A stretch of DNA of 64,000 nt, taken from Eumeta japonica (taxonomy: Eukaryota; Arthropoda; Insecta; Lepidoptera; Psychidae). Made by a program: the position numbers and the translations under genes. Where the stretch lies: positions 62,001-126,000 of the forward strand of contig BGZK01000906.1 of the NCBI GenBank assembly GCA_005406025.1. Reading direction: 5' to 3'. This document shows, one piece after another, positions 10,246-22,779 of the stretch. Position 1 is the first letter of the stretch. Each line of letters opens with the position of its first letter. A model generated the notes under the pieces. It did no database searches, was not told the origin of the DNA, and worked only from the letters and a program-made list of their open reading frames with translations.

Positions 10246-11804
10246 CAAAATTCAATAAAATGACTTTAATTTAAACAATGTTCTAAGTTTTCTTAATCTA
10301 CTTTTTCAAAAAGTAACAGCCATGCAGGTAAACTTGAAAAGAAAAACTTTTGTCAAAACACAAAACATCGAAATCATTAGGGCAATTTCCGAAATCCCAA
10401 ATCCCTAAAATTTCTACAGCTATAGATTCAAAGTATAATGAGCCTTTAGCTGTAGAAATGTTATGATCTTTGACCAAAAATTAAGACCAGCAGTTTTTCA
10501 GTGTTTTCTAGATGTTAACGTTATATTGATTATCTGCAAAGTTCTGAATTGAACGAAATATGTAGTGATTTGAAAAGGCAAGGCCAAGGTTTTGAAGTCA
10601 ATCAACTACTTAATTTGTTTTTTTGTGGAAGAGCATGCTTTACTGGTAAAGCATACGAAACTTTGACACAAAGATACTAAAATCTGACACACGGACATGT
10701 AGATAAAACGGTGTTGTACATATCAATACGTACCTATCATTTAAGTTTCATTACTTTTAAAGCGTTTGATTAGTAATATATTTTATATATTTTGGTCTGA
10801 GCATTAATAATGTAGAGGCCTATTTCCGATTTTTCTAAAATGGAAACCCCAAATACTGGACCACTCCTTAGGCAAAGATTGCGATGCACGTTTCAAATGT
10901 AAATAGGACAATTTGAGCATACAATGCTGATGTGATTTTTAGAAATCAAACCTAGTTTTTATCTGAAAAAAAAACTATTTTATTGGATACGACTATTACA
11001 AATAAGCAAACGCACGCGTTATTTAGTATGCAGTGCCTTGGTGTGCGTGGGTTGCGGGGCGCTACGCCATGTCAAAATAAAATTATTACTGGGTCGCCTT
11101 AAATTATTTTATTACATTCGGAATACAACGAACTAGGCGTAAACAATTTTTTTAAGACTCAGTATAAATAATAAATTACCGTAGAATATAAACGAACACC
11201 CATTGTACATTGTCAAGCTAAAAGACATCTATTCGTTATGTGCAAGACAATAGCGCCATCCAGTGTTTGCAACTATTTCATAAATATAGATTTATAAAAT
11301 AGTAATATAAAAACATTGATTATATAAGTTGTTTATTATTATCATTAATGGATAATTCTGTTTCGACTAGCAATTAGATAAAGGGATCCTTAGGTCTACA
11401 AAAAAAAAATACTAAAATATGTTTTGAATTCATAGAAACGCAGTATAAGTCATTCTTTTGGATGAGTTTGTGTGTTTGGAAATAATAGGCGATTATTCTT
11501 AGGTCGCAATACTTGAGAAGTCTCGCGTACACGACTTTATTTTGTACAGATATTTTCATTGTGATCGAAACTCTAGGAAATACACCCTAACTCTTACATT
11601 TTTAAATTATTCATTGCTCGCTTTGTCTCGCTCACCAACCGGGAGAGCACACCTACGAATGTATTAAAATGGTACAAAATTTAGTGTGTTGATTTCAACA
11701 AAATGTCGTTACAGTCATCGAAAGTCATCTGCGATATGAAATCGCGAAAGAGTAAATTGTTTCTTATAGTTTAAGGTGTATAAATCTAGCTCTAAATTAG
11801 TTTA
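10246..11804. other. No gene recognised
   Basis: Mostly AT-rich. A G-rich patch lies near 11035-11075. A short hairpin (atgcttta...taaagcat) lies near 10635. No coding or RNA gene is supported. Confidence 0.4.
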
Positions 11805-12092
11805 GAAACTTTAATTTTTTTAAAGAAGTTAAGTTAAAGTTTGTTGAAAAAAATTTTTTCAGCTTTTGTTACATGTATGGAGTGCCTCCCCCCTAATAAA
11901 TATTTATTTTTGTTATTTAACTACTAAACTAAGTAGCTGCTTGTACAAGACACCTGAATTCCAAATTTTATCAATTTATATGTTGCAGTTTTTAAGTAAA
12001 ATGCTTATGACCTATGGACGGACAGACAGATGGATATGACGAAACTATAATAGTTCCGTTTTTACCATTTTGCCTACACAACCCTAAAAAAT
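11805..12092 (+). mobile_element. Truncated copy of the 'ggttccg' MITE
   Basis: The segment aligns with the right third of 2883-3556: 'ttatttttgttatttaacta', 'aactaagtagctgctt', 'tatggacggacagac', 'gaaactataatagttccg', ending 'acaaccctaaaaa'. The left part is lost. Confidence 0.6.
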
Positions 12093-13563
12093 ATAGTGTT
12101 TTAAGAAATATAGTCACTTTTCTTAATGTTTCAATTAAAGATTGGTAACTTTTGAATTGACTGGTGTAAAGGGCATTTTAACCTGTTGCATTTTAACCCT
12201 ATTATGCAGCAACTTAAAATATTCTTAGAGGATACATATCCTCTACGAATATTTATGACGAATATTTTAAAACATAATAAAAAAGTTAAATTTTTTTTAT
12301 ACGTACTACAAATTTCAGTCGGTCACGCCATTTCACGTCCTACATTTATAAATAATCATAAATCAAATTTGACTAACGAATAGCTTTTGTTACGTATAAG
12401 TATATTATAAAGAGAAAAAGAAATCTTAAGTATAAAATTTTAAGTAAGTAAAAAACTTTAAGTGTTCGAATATTTGTCTCGTTAATTATTATGCTATTGT
12501 TTAAATATAAAATGAAGGATTTTCGGATTGTAAAAATAGGAGTATACCATACAATTTAATATTATGATGAAATCTTAGACAAAAAGTTTAAGCTGAGATA
12601 GCGATATAAATCATCTCTACACAAACACGACGCGGTAGGCAACATCACTCTTCCATGAAATCTGCAAAAACGACATTTCGTGCGTAAATTACGACTACGT
12701 AATCTGATGAACTTTAGTTGTAATGGCCTTAACCTTTCATTTCTCTCTCACCCTCATTTCTTTTTATAATTATGCTATCAAATACGAGCTATGCGACATT
12801 TAACACTTCTGATAAAAATTGTGATGTAGCATATCAGACGACTGTGTCCTTTGAGGGAGGTTTAAGATTAAACGTTGATCGATGACCTCTTTCGTTTATT
12901 ATTTTTCTAATAAACAAAGTTCATGAACGAAAGTTATATTTACAATAACAATATTGCAGTCTTCTATTCTAACCGTTCGAATGCTATTTACTTGAGTATC
13001 TACATCCAGACAGAATCAGGTACCAAAAGTCAATAATATTGAAAGATTTCGTCATTTCTATTCCTTAAAATTATGTTTTCGATCAAGTCTCGTGAACTCC
13101 CCAACTCCAACTTTCACCTTAAAGCTTTGAGGTTTCAAGGTCAAACTTGATCGCGAATGAATCGAAGTAAGGACTTTTAAAAGGATTAAATCGCGGTTAC
13201 CGTTCAATAGCCTTTTTCGTCTTCCGCCTATTCATCTTTGATTAAATTCACAGAAAAAATATCATTAGAGCATACCGTACCGACTGTCGTAAATATGTAA
13301 ATGACTTATCAAATCATGAATTGAGCATAAATCGTATCAATTAGGAGTGCAGCTTTCATTGAAAATGAAGCATCATTTTTGTTATGAGATAGGTACGCTC
13401 GTGAAGACATCAAATATGTTGAGTAATAGAACACGTTGAACTAAGGAATAGTGTATTTATAACTGACTGACTTATACAATATATTCTTGTGATTTAACGA
13501 ATAACGACACATTCGTTATCGCAATGGCAGCGAAATATAGTTTGTGGTTTTACTTAACAATGA
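12093..13563. other. No gene; one near-perfect hairpin
   Basis: Contains the palindrome at 12217-12254, described separately. The rest is AT-rich without a supported feature. Confidence 0.4.
12217..12254. repeat. Near-perfect 38-bp palindrome
   Basis: Two 18-base arms (12217-12234 and 12237-12254) pair with one mismatch around a 2-base centre. The arms read AAATATTCTTAGAGGATA and its near inverse. Confidence 0.85.
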
Positions 13564-13565
13564 TA

Positions 13566-14790
13566 CATAGGACGCACTAGAAATTTCTAGAATGAGTTAA
13601 AATAAATTACTATGAAACGGTCAATAATTAATTTATTGTTTCTCAAAAAATTCTCCGTTAGCATAAATGCACTTTTTCATACGAATAAACTAATTTTAAA
13701 AACATTTATGCCACTCCCCCTTGGGGACGTCGGAAATATGTTTTTCGTATTCTTCGATGGCCTCTCCTGGCGATAAAAATCGTTGGGCGAGTAATTGGTT
13801 CTTAATTTTTGTCTACAAAAAAAAATAATATGTGTCATAGGTCGGGAATTCAGGATTGATCATAAGTGAGAATTCGCATTGTCATGATGCAAGATGGTAT
13901 AATGTTTACGGTTATTTTTATAGAGTGCATTAAAATAACTTCCGGAAAACAAATGATCGTGTACCAATCACAATTTATGAAACGATAATTCTCCAAAACA
14001 ACAGTAACCACTTGTCCAGTTTTATTAAAAAAAAAAAGCAATCATCCGCTTAGAGGCACTTCACTCGCGCGCCACTTTGGTTGGTTTTGGTTCATCTCGA
14101 TAGACCAATACGGTCGATTGCTGTTTCGTTTTGGCGCTATAGCAATAACTCCATATATCGTCGCCTGTCACTATGTGTCATACCGAATCTAACGCTCCCT
14201 CTGGTAACAATAGCATTGCACTTAGTGACGCGGTTTATTTTTTGAGCCTCAGCATTGTGTGGAATCCACTGTGAGCACAGCTTTTTCGTACTCAAATGTT
14301 TGTGTAGGATTGATTGCTTTTGACTCATGCTTATGCCTAAGGATGCCCGAATGTCATGGTAGATCATATGCCTGACTATTACGATGATACGGTGCACAGC
14401 ATCGACGTTTTGTTGTTCACAGTGGTGGACAGGCGACCATCACTAAATTTGTCACTGAAATTGACATAACAGCGCTTATCTTTGCAAACCAGTTATAAAT
14501 TGCTTGTCTTGCCACCATGCAATGAAAAACCTAATCGCCATTAGCAGTCTGAAACCGAGCGAGACTCTAATGAGCTGTCACTTAAAATCGTAGAAAATTT
14601 TCATAACTTAAATCCAAAGTGATGACGGCACACAATTTTTAAAATGACACAACAATGTGAAAACAATTGACGGTTAGGTGAAATAAACTATATTCTACAG
14701 CCAAAGAGTTTCATTTTCAAATGTAGTAATTACTTTTTAAATATTGTTTAAGTAAGTGGCCAGTTCCAGAAACTAATAGTACGCCCTAAA
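13566..14790 (-). mobile_element. Complete but dead mariner element
   Basis: A TA dinucleotide lies immediately outside each end (13564-13565 and 14791-14792). The terminal 25 bases are inverted repeats with scattered mismatches ('taggacgcactag' against 'tagggcgtactat'). The length of 1225 bp fits mariner. On the minus strand, broken transposase frames run right to left: the second helix-turn-helix region at about 14397-14140 (IRASLGISMSQKQSILHKHL, LCSQWIPHNAEAQK), then FFNKTGQVVTVVLEN and WYTIICFPEV (14038-13930), then the C-terminal 'ISDVP...W..CFK' region in shifted frames to about 13620. Many stops and frameshifts make it inactive. Family assignment to Tc1/mariner is firm; the subfamily is not resolved. 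Confidence 0.88.
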
Positions 14791-14792
14791 TA

Positions 14793-15905
14793 GTATCATC
14801 ACTCCTAAATGAACATATATCAAATGATAAACAATATAGATTATTAGAAATAAACATTATGATTTGACTTTAACGAATTATATTTCAGTTTCTAAAAGGT
14901 AGCATATAAAACGACCAAAATGGTTCCGTTTGTATCCGGCTACGGAGCATCGTAATCATAGCAGACCATATATGTATGTATGTACATATGTTCCGGTATA
15001 ACACCCAAGCAACTTCTCACATTTGGACGAATGAGGTGTCGTTAGTTACGTCTTTGAGTTCCGCATTGTTGCGTGTCACTGCTTTGTGACGTCAAGTTAA
15101 ATCCAACATGGCGCATATGACTTGCATATTATTTAAAGCAAATAAAAAGATCTTTCACAAAACCGTCGAATTTGGTTTCTAATAAAAGGTTTTAAAGATA
15201 TCAAAAATCTATAATGTTCCGTATCTGTAAAAAAATGTGTATTGTTCTTTAGTTAAAAAAAAAAACAAAAGATAAATAACTGACGTGACACTACCGAATA
15301 AACAGTAAGAAAGTATAACAGTAAATGGTGTTAATTTGTGAGGTGTCAGATATTTGTTTGGGTATCATTGCTTTATTTATATTTCAAACTTAAAAAAATT
15401 TGAATAAAAACAATAAATAAAAGTAACATATGCTTATTAGCCTAAATACATCAATAAGTTTTTGAAAGTGTTATTTGTAGAGGATTCAATACTCATTTTG
15501 ATATATGTATAGACAGGATCTGCTTCACTTACGCATATCAAAAATACATTTCGGAAATCATTGACTTTATAAAAAATTAGCGAACAAGTGCGAATAGAAC
15601 TCGCATCATGAGGGTTCCGTACAAGCTTAATTATATACGTAAATACTTCATCTATAACAAAATCTCGACCATATTTACCTATTTTCAATACCGATACTGG
15701 CAAATTAACGTCCTGGAAATTCCGAAAATTTTATTTTTCTGTTCTTAAAAAATATATATATTTTTATTCAACTGCGCGAATGTTGAAAAGTTATAAATTT
15801 TCGTAGCGAGTGTTATAAAAATTATTTACCCTACAAGGACTCACATCATGATCTATAGTGCCACTGCAAATGTCAAATAGTATTTGCAAAAAAATCATTA
15901 AGTAA
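14793..15905. other. No gene recognised
   Basis: The segment holds a short (TATG)n run near 14968-14991 and otherwise AT-rich DNA. The minus-strand reading frame at 15437-15703 resembles nothing I know. Confidence 0.4.
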
Positions 15906-15907
15906 TA

Positions 15908-17107
15908 TTAGACCGTGGAAAAAGTATTTTCGTATTTTATAAGTAAGATGGTGCAGTAAAATCTATTTGGTTGTTTTGTTTTTATCTGGGTAATTTTAAG
16001 ACCATTAAAATAAGATTTTAAAAAAAGAAAAATAAAATATAAAAACGGTGTTCCGCCATTTTTCTGTTTTTTTTTTTGTTTATCAAAATGAATGAACTTA
16101 ATGTATAAATTCGATACATTTTGAGGTTTTATTACAAAAAAAGGGAAAAATGCGACACAGGCCAAGAAAAAAAATTGTGACATTTACGGACCTAACGCAG
16201 TGTCGATAAGAGTATCACAAAAGTAATTCAAGCTTTTTTAGCCCAGTAATTTTGATATCAAAGATGAACCTCACTCTGGTCGACCTATAACTGATAAAGT
16301 CGATGCCATTTTGGAAAAAAATGGAGAAAAATCGGCATGTTAGTTCTTACGGCATAGCTGAAGAGCAGATGATTAACCATAAAACAATTTTGATTCATTT
16401 GAAAAAAGTTGAACATACAAAAAAGTTCGAAACTTGGGTGCCGTATGAGCTCACTGAAATAAATTTAATGAATTGTGGCCTCATTTACGATTCTCTATTG
16501 AAACGTAATAAAACCGAACCGTTTTTGAAAAGATTGATCCCTGTTGATGTAAAATTGATTACCTAACACTAGAATGTGCGAAAACGATCACGGCCAAAAG
16601 ACAAAGAAGCTCCACAGACAATAGAAAAACCCAGGTAAACTCGCAATAAGTTGATGTTATGTGCATGGTGGGATTGGAAGGGCATTCATTATTCATTATG
16701 AGCTTTTACGGGCAAAATCATCGATTCGGATCTCTACTACGAACGCCAGATCACAAACACCTTTAGCTACTCAGAAAATATTGAGAGTTTGGTTGGGAAG
16801 TATTAATGCATCCACCATATAACCCTGACCTTTCATCCTCAGATTTTTACCTGTCTCGATGTATTCAGATTTTTTTATGCAGTGTCAGGTTAATATCAAG
16901 TGAGAACTGTTAAAAGTGCTTGACGCAGTTTTTAATCAGAAAACTTAAGATTTTTACAGCAATGAGATTATGTTACTACCTAAAAAATGGCAACAAGTTG
17001 TTGAACAATATAACATACATATGTTACAATTAAATGCATATAAAATATGACGAAAATATGTATTGAATTTGAATATAAAATACAAAAAAACTTTTTCGCC
17101 TGCCTCA
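15908..17107 (+). mobile_element. Complete but dead mariner element, internally deleted
   Basis: The element lies between TA 15906-15907 and TA 17108-17109. The outer 38 bases of both ends are inverted repeats sharing 'gaaaaagt' and 'gtattttata'. Plus-strand transposase remnants begin at ATG 16088 (IRYILRFYYKKGKNATQA), continue FDIKDEPHSGRPITDKVDAI after a frameshift, then ISSYGIAEE-like VSSYGIAEE, TWVPYELTEINLMN and SLLKRNKTEPFLKRLI (16303-16560). Further shifted pieces (LMLCAWWDWKG, SDLYYER, LATQKILRVWLG-like) follow. Compared with the family, roughly 100 bases are missing near 16735, between the 'SDLY' block and the 'NARP.TS' block, which removes the second catalytic Asp region. The C-terminus is out of frame, so no active protein is possible. 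Confidence 0.88.
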
Positions 17108-17332
17108 TATAGCTACTAATTAAGTTTTTCGATTTTCTCTTTTGACTTTTGCTGTGAGACTCGGTACTAAAGTCCATAATCCTAGGTAAATGGTACTTTT
17201 CTATAGGTTTTGATTTATTGCAAGTGTCAGAAAAAATGCATAAAAATAGCCGTATTTTTAATCGCACTACCCTAAAAATTTGATATTGTACAATTTCAAG
17301 GGACCATAAACCTTAGTACTTAGTATTAATTT

Positions 17333-17445
17333 CAACTAAATACCTCCATGTATTCCTGAAATAAAAATAAGGTTTTGACAGATAGAGAGACAGACAGATG
17401 GACGACGACGTGAGTCGTCGAAAACCCTATAACGGTTATTTTAAG
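17333..17445 (+). repeat. Short 'gacagacagatggac' repeat fragment
   Basis: 'gacagatagagagacagaca' followed by 'gatggacgacgacg' and 'aaccctataacggtta' resembles the right-hand part of the 'ggttccg' family. It is too short to place. Confidence 0.4.
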
Positions 17446-17684
17446 TATGACAATCTAAAAAATAATTGAAATTCAAAGTTGAATTTTAATAATAAATAAT
17501 TCAATCCTTTAAAAACGCAAATAACTGTAAACATAATATGATAAAAGGGTTCTGGAATTTTTAGAACAGACAAAAAATATCATTTACAATTCAGAAAAAA
17601 AATGCATGTCGATTTCTAAGCTTAAAAAATGTAACAAAACGGATAACTTTCATAAATAACGTATGCTAGCGATTCGTTCTCACG

Positions 17685-17800
17685 TCGCAAGTCACCCCGA
17701 AAACACCGTGTCACATCGGCTTCAACGCAGGTCGCGCGAGAAGGCCGGGCGAAGCGCGACTTGTGTTACTGATGCTACCTTCCATCTGAAGCGTCATTAT
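17685..17800. promoter_or_regulatory. GC-rich island
   Basis: A CpG-containing patch ('gcaggtcgcgcgagaaggcc') lies in AT-rich flanks and has no copy elsewhere in the window. The function is unknown; it could be regulatory or an untranslated exon. Confidence 0.25.
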
Positions 17801-18329
17801 ATTTGACAGTGTCAAGTTGCAACTCTCCCTTCGTTTTATATGGGAGGTGGGAAGGCGAACGGGGATATAAGAGAAACGAAGTACGCAAATCAAATATAAG
17901 CACTTTTCTATTTTTCTTTTTTTTTTGGATTACTACAAAAGAGCATATGATATGCAAAAGTGAAATTGAGTATTGAATATTGAGTCTCAATATAGTGCAC
18001 TTCAATATATTATATTTATATATTTAATGATATTATCAATGTAAATCTTTAGATTAATAAAAAATTTATATGAACAATGATTCCTGGTTTTATATAAGTG
18101 TATTTCTTTGATACGCCAATGAAGGTGAATGATTCCTGCAATGTTCATATCATATATAACTCCCTTTTGATTGCCTGAAATACAACAACCCTTAGTGACA
18201 GTGATAGTGATGTGCACGCAGGTCGATTTATGAAAACTTATTGAAAGAAATTTATCAATGTATTTTTGTTTAATTCTAATACCAGGCGTAAAAATTGTAC
18301 GACAGATTATTAACTGTTACTACAGTCGT
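17801..18329. other. No gene recognised
   Basis: AT-rich DNA; only chance reading frames. Confidence 0.4.
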
Positions 18330-18545
18330 AAGGATTGACAGTGAAATGTGAAGGAGAATCGAGTGCGGAACCATAATCGGAATAGAGAGCAAGATCTAAA
18401 TTTTAAAGCAGAGTCAGCATTGGTTCAGAATTGATAGTATCATCGGAATAGGGTTTGAGAGTGGATAAGAAATTTATGTTTAAAGATAAGATGTGAATCT
18501 AGAGTACAATCGGAATCAAGAATAGGATCAACAGCGAGATCGACT
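18330..18545 (+). repeat. Degenerate 'GAATCGGAA' purine-rich repeat
   Basis: Loose repeats of 'gaatcg', 'atcggaatag', 'atcggaatcaag' and 'gatc' on one strand. The same texture occurs at 43670-43830, 51955-52010 and 52170-52590. Confidence 0.45.
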
Positions 18546-19489
18546 GATATGAAAAATAGATGAACGTTCATTCTGTGGCCACGCGAGCTAACCCACGAAA
18601 AGCTAGGTGAACCATAAACATTAATTACACTATCACAAGAGAATGTTAAGTGTAGTAATAAAAAAAAATAAGCAAAACCTGTCCTCAAAAATATATCGAA
18701 TGTTACAAAATATTTATGACGTTTATTTACTTATTTAGATGTGTATGCTCTGTTACTGTGTTTATCTTTTGCATACAAGTTAGATTTTCAGTGCCCATTC
18801 ATTCCTATACTACCCTCCATACCTCATTTGTACACCGCAACACTTGAACATTAGCGGTCAAGCGTACCGGACACAAACTCGTCCGATCTGATCAATTAAA
18901 TACATACGCATATACAAATATCAGGGGCTGCTGGTGAGGACCTAAAAGGAGTCGATGTGCTATTTATTCCTAGAGACGATCTCCTGCATTTTACTTCAGG
19001 ATGGTACCGAATTGTCTAATCTGAATCATATGTTAAATTCAGCGCTGTACTTGGCCGCATATACAATCAACTAAACTAATATGTCTACGAAAAAAAAAAG
19101 AAATGGTGAATGTCGTAATTTTCTCGTACGCCCTCTCGCCCTGTGCGAGACAAAAATATTTGCGACTCCAAGATATATCTAATAAACAAACTAAATATAA
19201 AAGAAGTAAATATAGTGCAATAAGTATAAAGAAATAAATGTAATTAAGTATTCAGTCAATCTTCGTAGGCTTTTGAGACCGCGTTTTTGACATAAAATTA
19301 ATTTATAACTATTGAATCGTTGCCATTAATAAATTTACAAAAATATTTCGAGGCATAAGATTTGACTTTATGTAGTCTTTATACGACGATTTTCAATTTA
19401 CATCAGACTGAAGAAAAGCTAATACGCCCGTTTCATACGTAAAACAATCTGATTTATTATAGCAATCCTCTTTCACTATCCAGATTACT
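18546..19489. other. No gene recognised
   Basis: AT-rich. A moderately GC-rich unique patch lies at about 18830-19010. No coding is supported. Confidence 0.35.
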
Positions 19490-19740
19490 TCCACCGAACT
19501 CATAAATAACTTTGTTTTCGCGACTATCTCTCGGCGGCAGCTGATATAAGGGTCGGATAGGGTATTTTTAATTGCCGCAGAACCATAATAAATTAAGATC
19601 TAGGTGATAATGCGCATACTTCTTTTTGTTTTGCCGCCTTTTATCGCGCGCCCGCCGTATAAAAACTCGACGGGGACATATTTTCCTTTTAAAGAGGTCA
19701 CTCAGCTAAAGGGGTATCCCATTCTACGGAAGAGACATTT
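19490..19740 (+). promoter_or_regulatory. GC-rich island with TATA box
   Basis: The island includes 'ctctcggcggcagctg' and 'tcgcgcgcccgcc', and a TATAAAAA at 19658-19665 inside the GC-rich part. A TATA box set in GC-rich DNA could mark a core promoter, but no open reading frame or transcript follows. Inference only. Confidence 0.3.
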
Positions 19741-19769
19741 AATGTTTTATATAATATGATGTTTGATAA

Positions 19770-19905
19770 GCGGTATGGCGGAATTATTAAGAACGTTGGT
19801 TCTTAGGTACCGCCTTCGAATTTCGACCATGATGGGCGAATTAAGTAATGAGTTTTAACTCAAACGAAAATCATTCGCTCCATGCTTTCGAGTTAAGCCT
19901 TCGTA
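19770..19905 (+). repeat. tRNA-derived SINE remnant
   Basis: A-box-like 'tggcggaattatt' at about 19785 is followed about 45 bases later by B-box-like 'ccttcgaatttcgacc'. The next 'gcgaatt.agtaa.gagtt...aactcaaac.aaaatcat' matches the tail of the SINE at 29840-29885. Confidence 0.45.
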
Positions 19906-20159
19906 TCACAGTGTTGATTTCAATAATCGTGGGTTCGTGGTTGGTGAGAGAAAATTCGAAAACAGTTTTGTATTACTGTCTTTAAATACAATATTAAATG
20001 ACCCGTTGCCAATAGGCAAAAATTATTCTAGCCAAAACTAACGAGTGTCAACCAGTGCAATTAATTCACATCAAAATGAATTAAACATAATATAGTGTTA
20101 ATTTATAATATAACGAGACTAGACAGTGACATTTTTTTTTATTTTGAGAAGTATATACA

Positions 20160-20620
20160 AATAAATTTTAACTCTACCGAGGAATTCCAAAATTTTATCA
20201 GCAAATATTTTTTTAAAAGATAACGCCGATTGTTTCGAAAAGCAAATCGGTTGTCTCGTTAGAGATATATCATTTACGAGAAATTAAAAAAAAAAAGTGT
20301 TTTTCGATTCAACACGTGAAATTCTTGATGGATTTAGGATGATTCCGTACATCAGATTAAAATCAAATAACGCGTTCGAAAGATATAATACTTCGAATAA
20401 TAAAAAATAGCATATTTTAACTTCTCTCTACGAAAATTTAAAAGATTTTATAAATTGCGAAGATACTGTTAAGTTTGATTTTCATAAATCCAGTTTTTAT
20501 CAAATTTGAATTTAAAAAATGTTTTTTAAAATAGCTTTTTGAACAAATAAACGACAACTCTCGATATCTAACAACCGATTTTCCTCTAACATTCTTTAAA
20601 TCGGTTGAAAAGTTAATGTA
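20160..20620 (+). repeat. Diverged repeat flanking the hAT remnant, left copy
   Basis: 'ctaccga.gaattc.aaaa', 'taacgccgat.gt', 'agatatatc.tttac' and 'gatttaggat' line up in order with 22385-22560. A third, inverted piece with 'atcggttg' lies at about 20555-20600. Confidence 0.5.
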
Positions 20621-20787
20621 TTGAAATCGTGAATTCATAAAAAAAAAATTGTCAAGAGTTATTATTTGCAAAAAATTTGGAAACTGACGCAAAGGAAGAA
20701 TCCGTATTTAATACCATGTACGTTTTTTTTTTCATGAGAAAGAAATTCCTATTCAAAATATAGTTACTTCATAGTATAGTTACTCCA

Positions 20788-21742
20788 GATGGTGCTACAG
20801 CAATGACGGGGCGTTGTAAGGGTTTCAATGCGCATTTAAAACAATCAGTACCAAATGTACGTTATCAATCGTCAGCATTTGGTTGCGAAAAATCTTAATG
20901 AACGCCTGCATGTGTCTCTCCATTACGTTATTATAGCAGTCAACAAGATAAGAAGCAATTCATTAAATTACAGATTATTTGGGCCACTTTGTACTGATAA
21001 TGATGAAGACTACAATCGCTTGCTGCTGCACACAGATGTATGATGAAACTCGAAAGGCATTTGTCTGAATAGCTTTTTAATCTATCTGACTCAGTATGAG
21101 ACTTTCTTGAAAACAGAGACGATGAACTGAGCGCAAACTTGGTGCGTTGAAAATAACACCGTTCATTTGACAGACCTTTTTAAAATATTTAATTACGTTA
21201 ATTTACCATTGCAAGGTAATGAGTTGAATTTGATAAAAACCAAAAACGTTCTAGCTGCTTTATCGGGAATGCTTCTTCTATTCAAACGAAATCTAGGAAG
21301 AGGTGAATACAACCACTTTCTGATATTATCAGCATTATGGGTAAAACAGGAAGATTTACTTACTTACTGTCAACACTTGGACGCTCTTCATGCTGATTTT
21401 ACAAATCGATTCCAGGATATTTTAAATATGAATACACCAAGCTGGGTTTTAGACTCTTTCGCGAAGGCAGATACAGCAGAATCATCAAATTTAGAAGAAG
21501 AACTTAGAACTCACACTTAATGAAGAATTAAAATTAAAATCGGAAATGGATACCAAGAGTTCTGGCTCCAAAAATCACTATCATTTCTCCATCCTGGATT
21601 GTGGGAAATAGTACAGAAATTTTTAATTGTGTTTCCTTCATCACATTTGGTTGAGCGTGGGTTTAGTGCAATAGCTAATGTATTGTCTAGGAAAAGGAAT
21701 ATACTGCAGTTCACTGAGCGTGGTGATTTGCGACTAAATTAA
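20788..21742 (+). pseudogene. hAT transposase remnant (ZBED/Charlie-like)
   Basis: Broken frames read DGATAMTGRCKGF (20788), INRQHLVAKNLNERLHVSLH and VNKIRSNSLN...LLLHTD (20855-21040), a decayed stretch, then LFKIFNYVNLPLQG and LNLIKTKNVLAALSG through GRGEYNHF (21170-21320). The C-terminal dimerisation block is FPSSHLVERGFSAIANVL then SRKRNILQFTERGDLRLN, ending in a stop at 21740-21742. The DGA motif, the RQHL block and the C-terminal 'ERGFS' hATC domain are hallmarks of hAT transposases of the ZBED/SCAND3-like group (from memory). The N-terminal BED finger and first half are absent, and at least three frameshifts or stops are present, so it is inactive. Confidence 0.85.
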
Positions 21743-22274
21743 CTGAATTCAAACATTATTACATTAATAAACTACATTTAACCGATATTAATAAACTAAA
21801 TTGTTAACACTCCACCAGCCTCAATCGTCTCATTGATGTTTATGTTTCTTATTGCATATTGTTTTTTTATTATATTTTTTTACTAATCTTCATTAATTGT
21901 CTTGTCTTTGCCTTTGTAAAGTGCCCCAGTGCTGGGTGCTCCAGCTTTGTATATTTTCTTGCATTTGTTGGTTAAGTTATAATTTTGATCATAACACTTT
22001 GTATGGTCCTTGTCTGAATTAAATGTTTCTATTATAACATGTTTTAGTATTTTTAAATAATTAATAATCACGATCTTCAGCGACCCTCAGCTAAGACCAC
22101 GACTAGCACGAGTACAAAGAAAAAGAAAAAGAATTAATTTTTAATTTTATGATTGATAATAGATAATAGACAGACATATAAAATTTGTATACTTAACTAT
22201 TATGTAAAGGGGGGCTTGGAATTTTTCCTTTCTTGTAAAGGAAGCGGTAGTCCATAAAAGGTTGGGAACCGCTG
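21743..22274 (+). mobile_element. hAT 3' UTR and right terminal inverted repeat
   Basis: The noncoding tail after the hAT stop ends AAAAGGTTGGGAACCGCTG at 22256-22274. This is the reverse complement of the hAT-Charlie-type terminus 'CAGNGGTTC.CAACCTTTT'. No matching left terminus was found upstream of 20788, so the element is 5'-truncated or rearranged. Confidence 0.8.
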
Positions 22275-22339
22275 CTCTAACAGAATGATTGCCGTGAATT
22301 GCATACAAATCGGTTAATTTGTTCAAGGGATGTCGTTGA

Positions 22340-22600
22340 AGAAATATATATAAAAGAAAAACACATTTTTACAATATTTTTTAAATTGCTATACCGATAA
22401 ATTCAAAAATCTAATTAACTATTTTGCTTAGAAAGCAACGCCGATCATTGTAAATTACATCAAAATAAGTCGTTTTGTTCCAGATATATCGTTAACAAAA
22501 ATTTCCAAAAAAGATTTTCTACAAAATAATTTCTAAAGTTCTTATTGGATTTATGTTTAGTATCGGTCAACTTTCTTCGTTTAAAAAACTACGTCAAATG
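22340..22600 (+). repeat. Diverged repeat flanking the hAT remnant, right copy
   Basis: The segment parallels 20160-20400 ('ctataccgataaattcaaaa', 'caacgccgatcattgtaaat', 'ccagatatatcgttaac'). It begins shortly after the hAT right end. Confidence 0.5.
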
Positions 22601-22779
22601 CTACAAAGCAAATCAAAATCAAACATCGTGTTAGATAAATACCTTAGAATAAAAATTAAAAGAATACCATTTTTTTAAATAAGTTGAGATGTTTAAACCT
22701 GAAAAGCTGAAAACTGATTGAGATTATATTTTAAGGATTAGGGAGCATAAAAAACACGAAAACCTATTTTTTTTGAACT

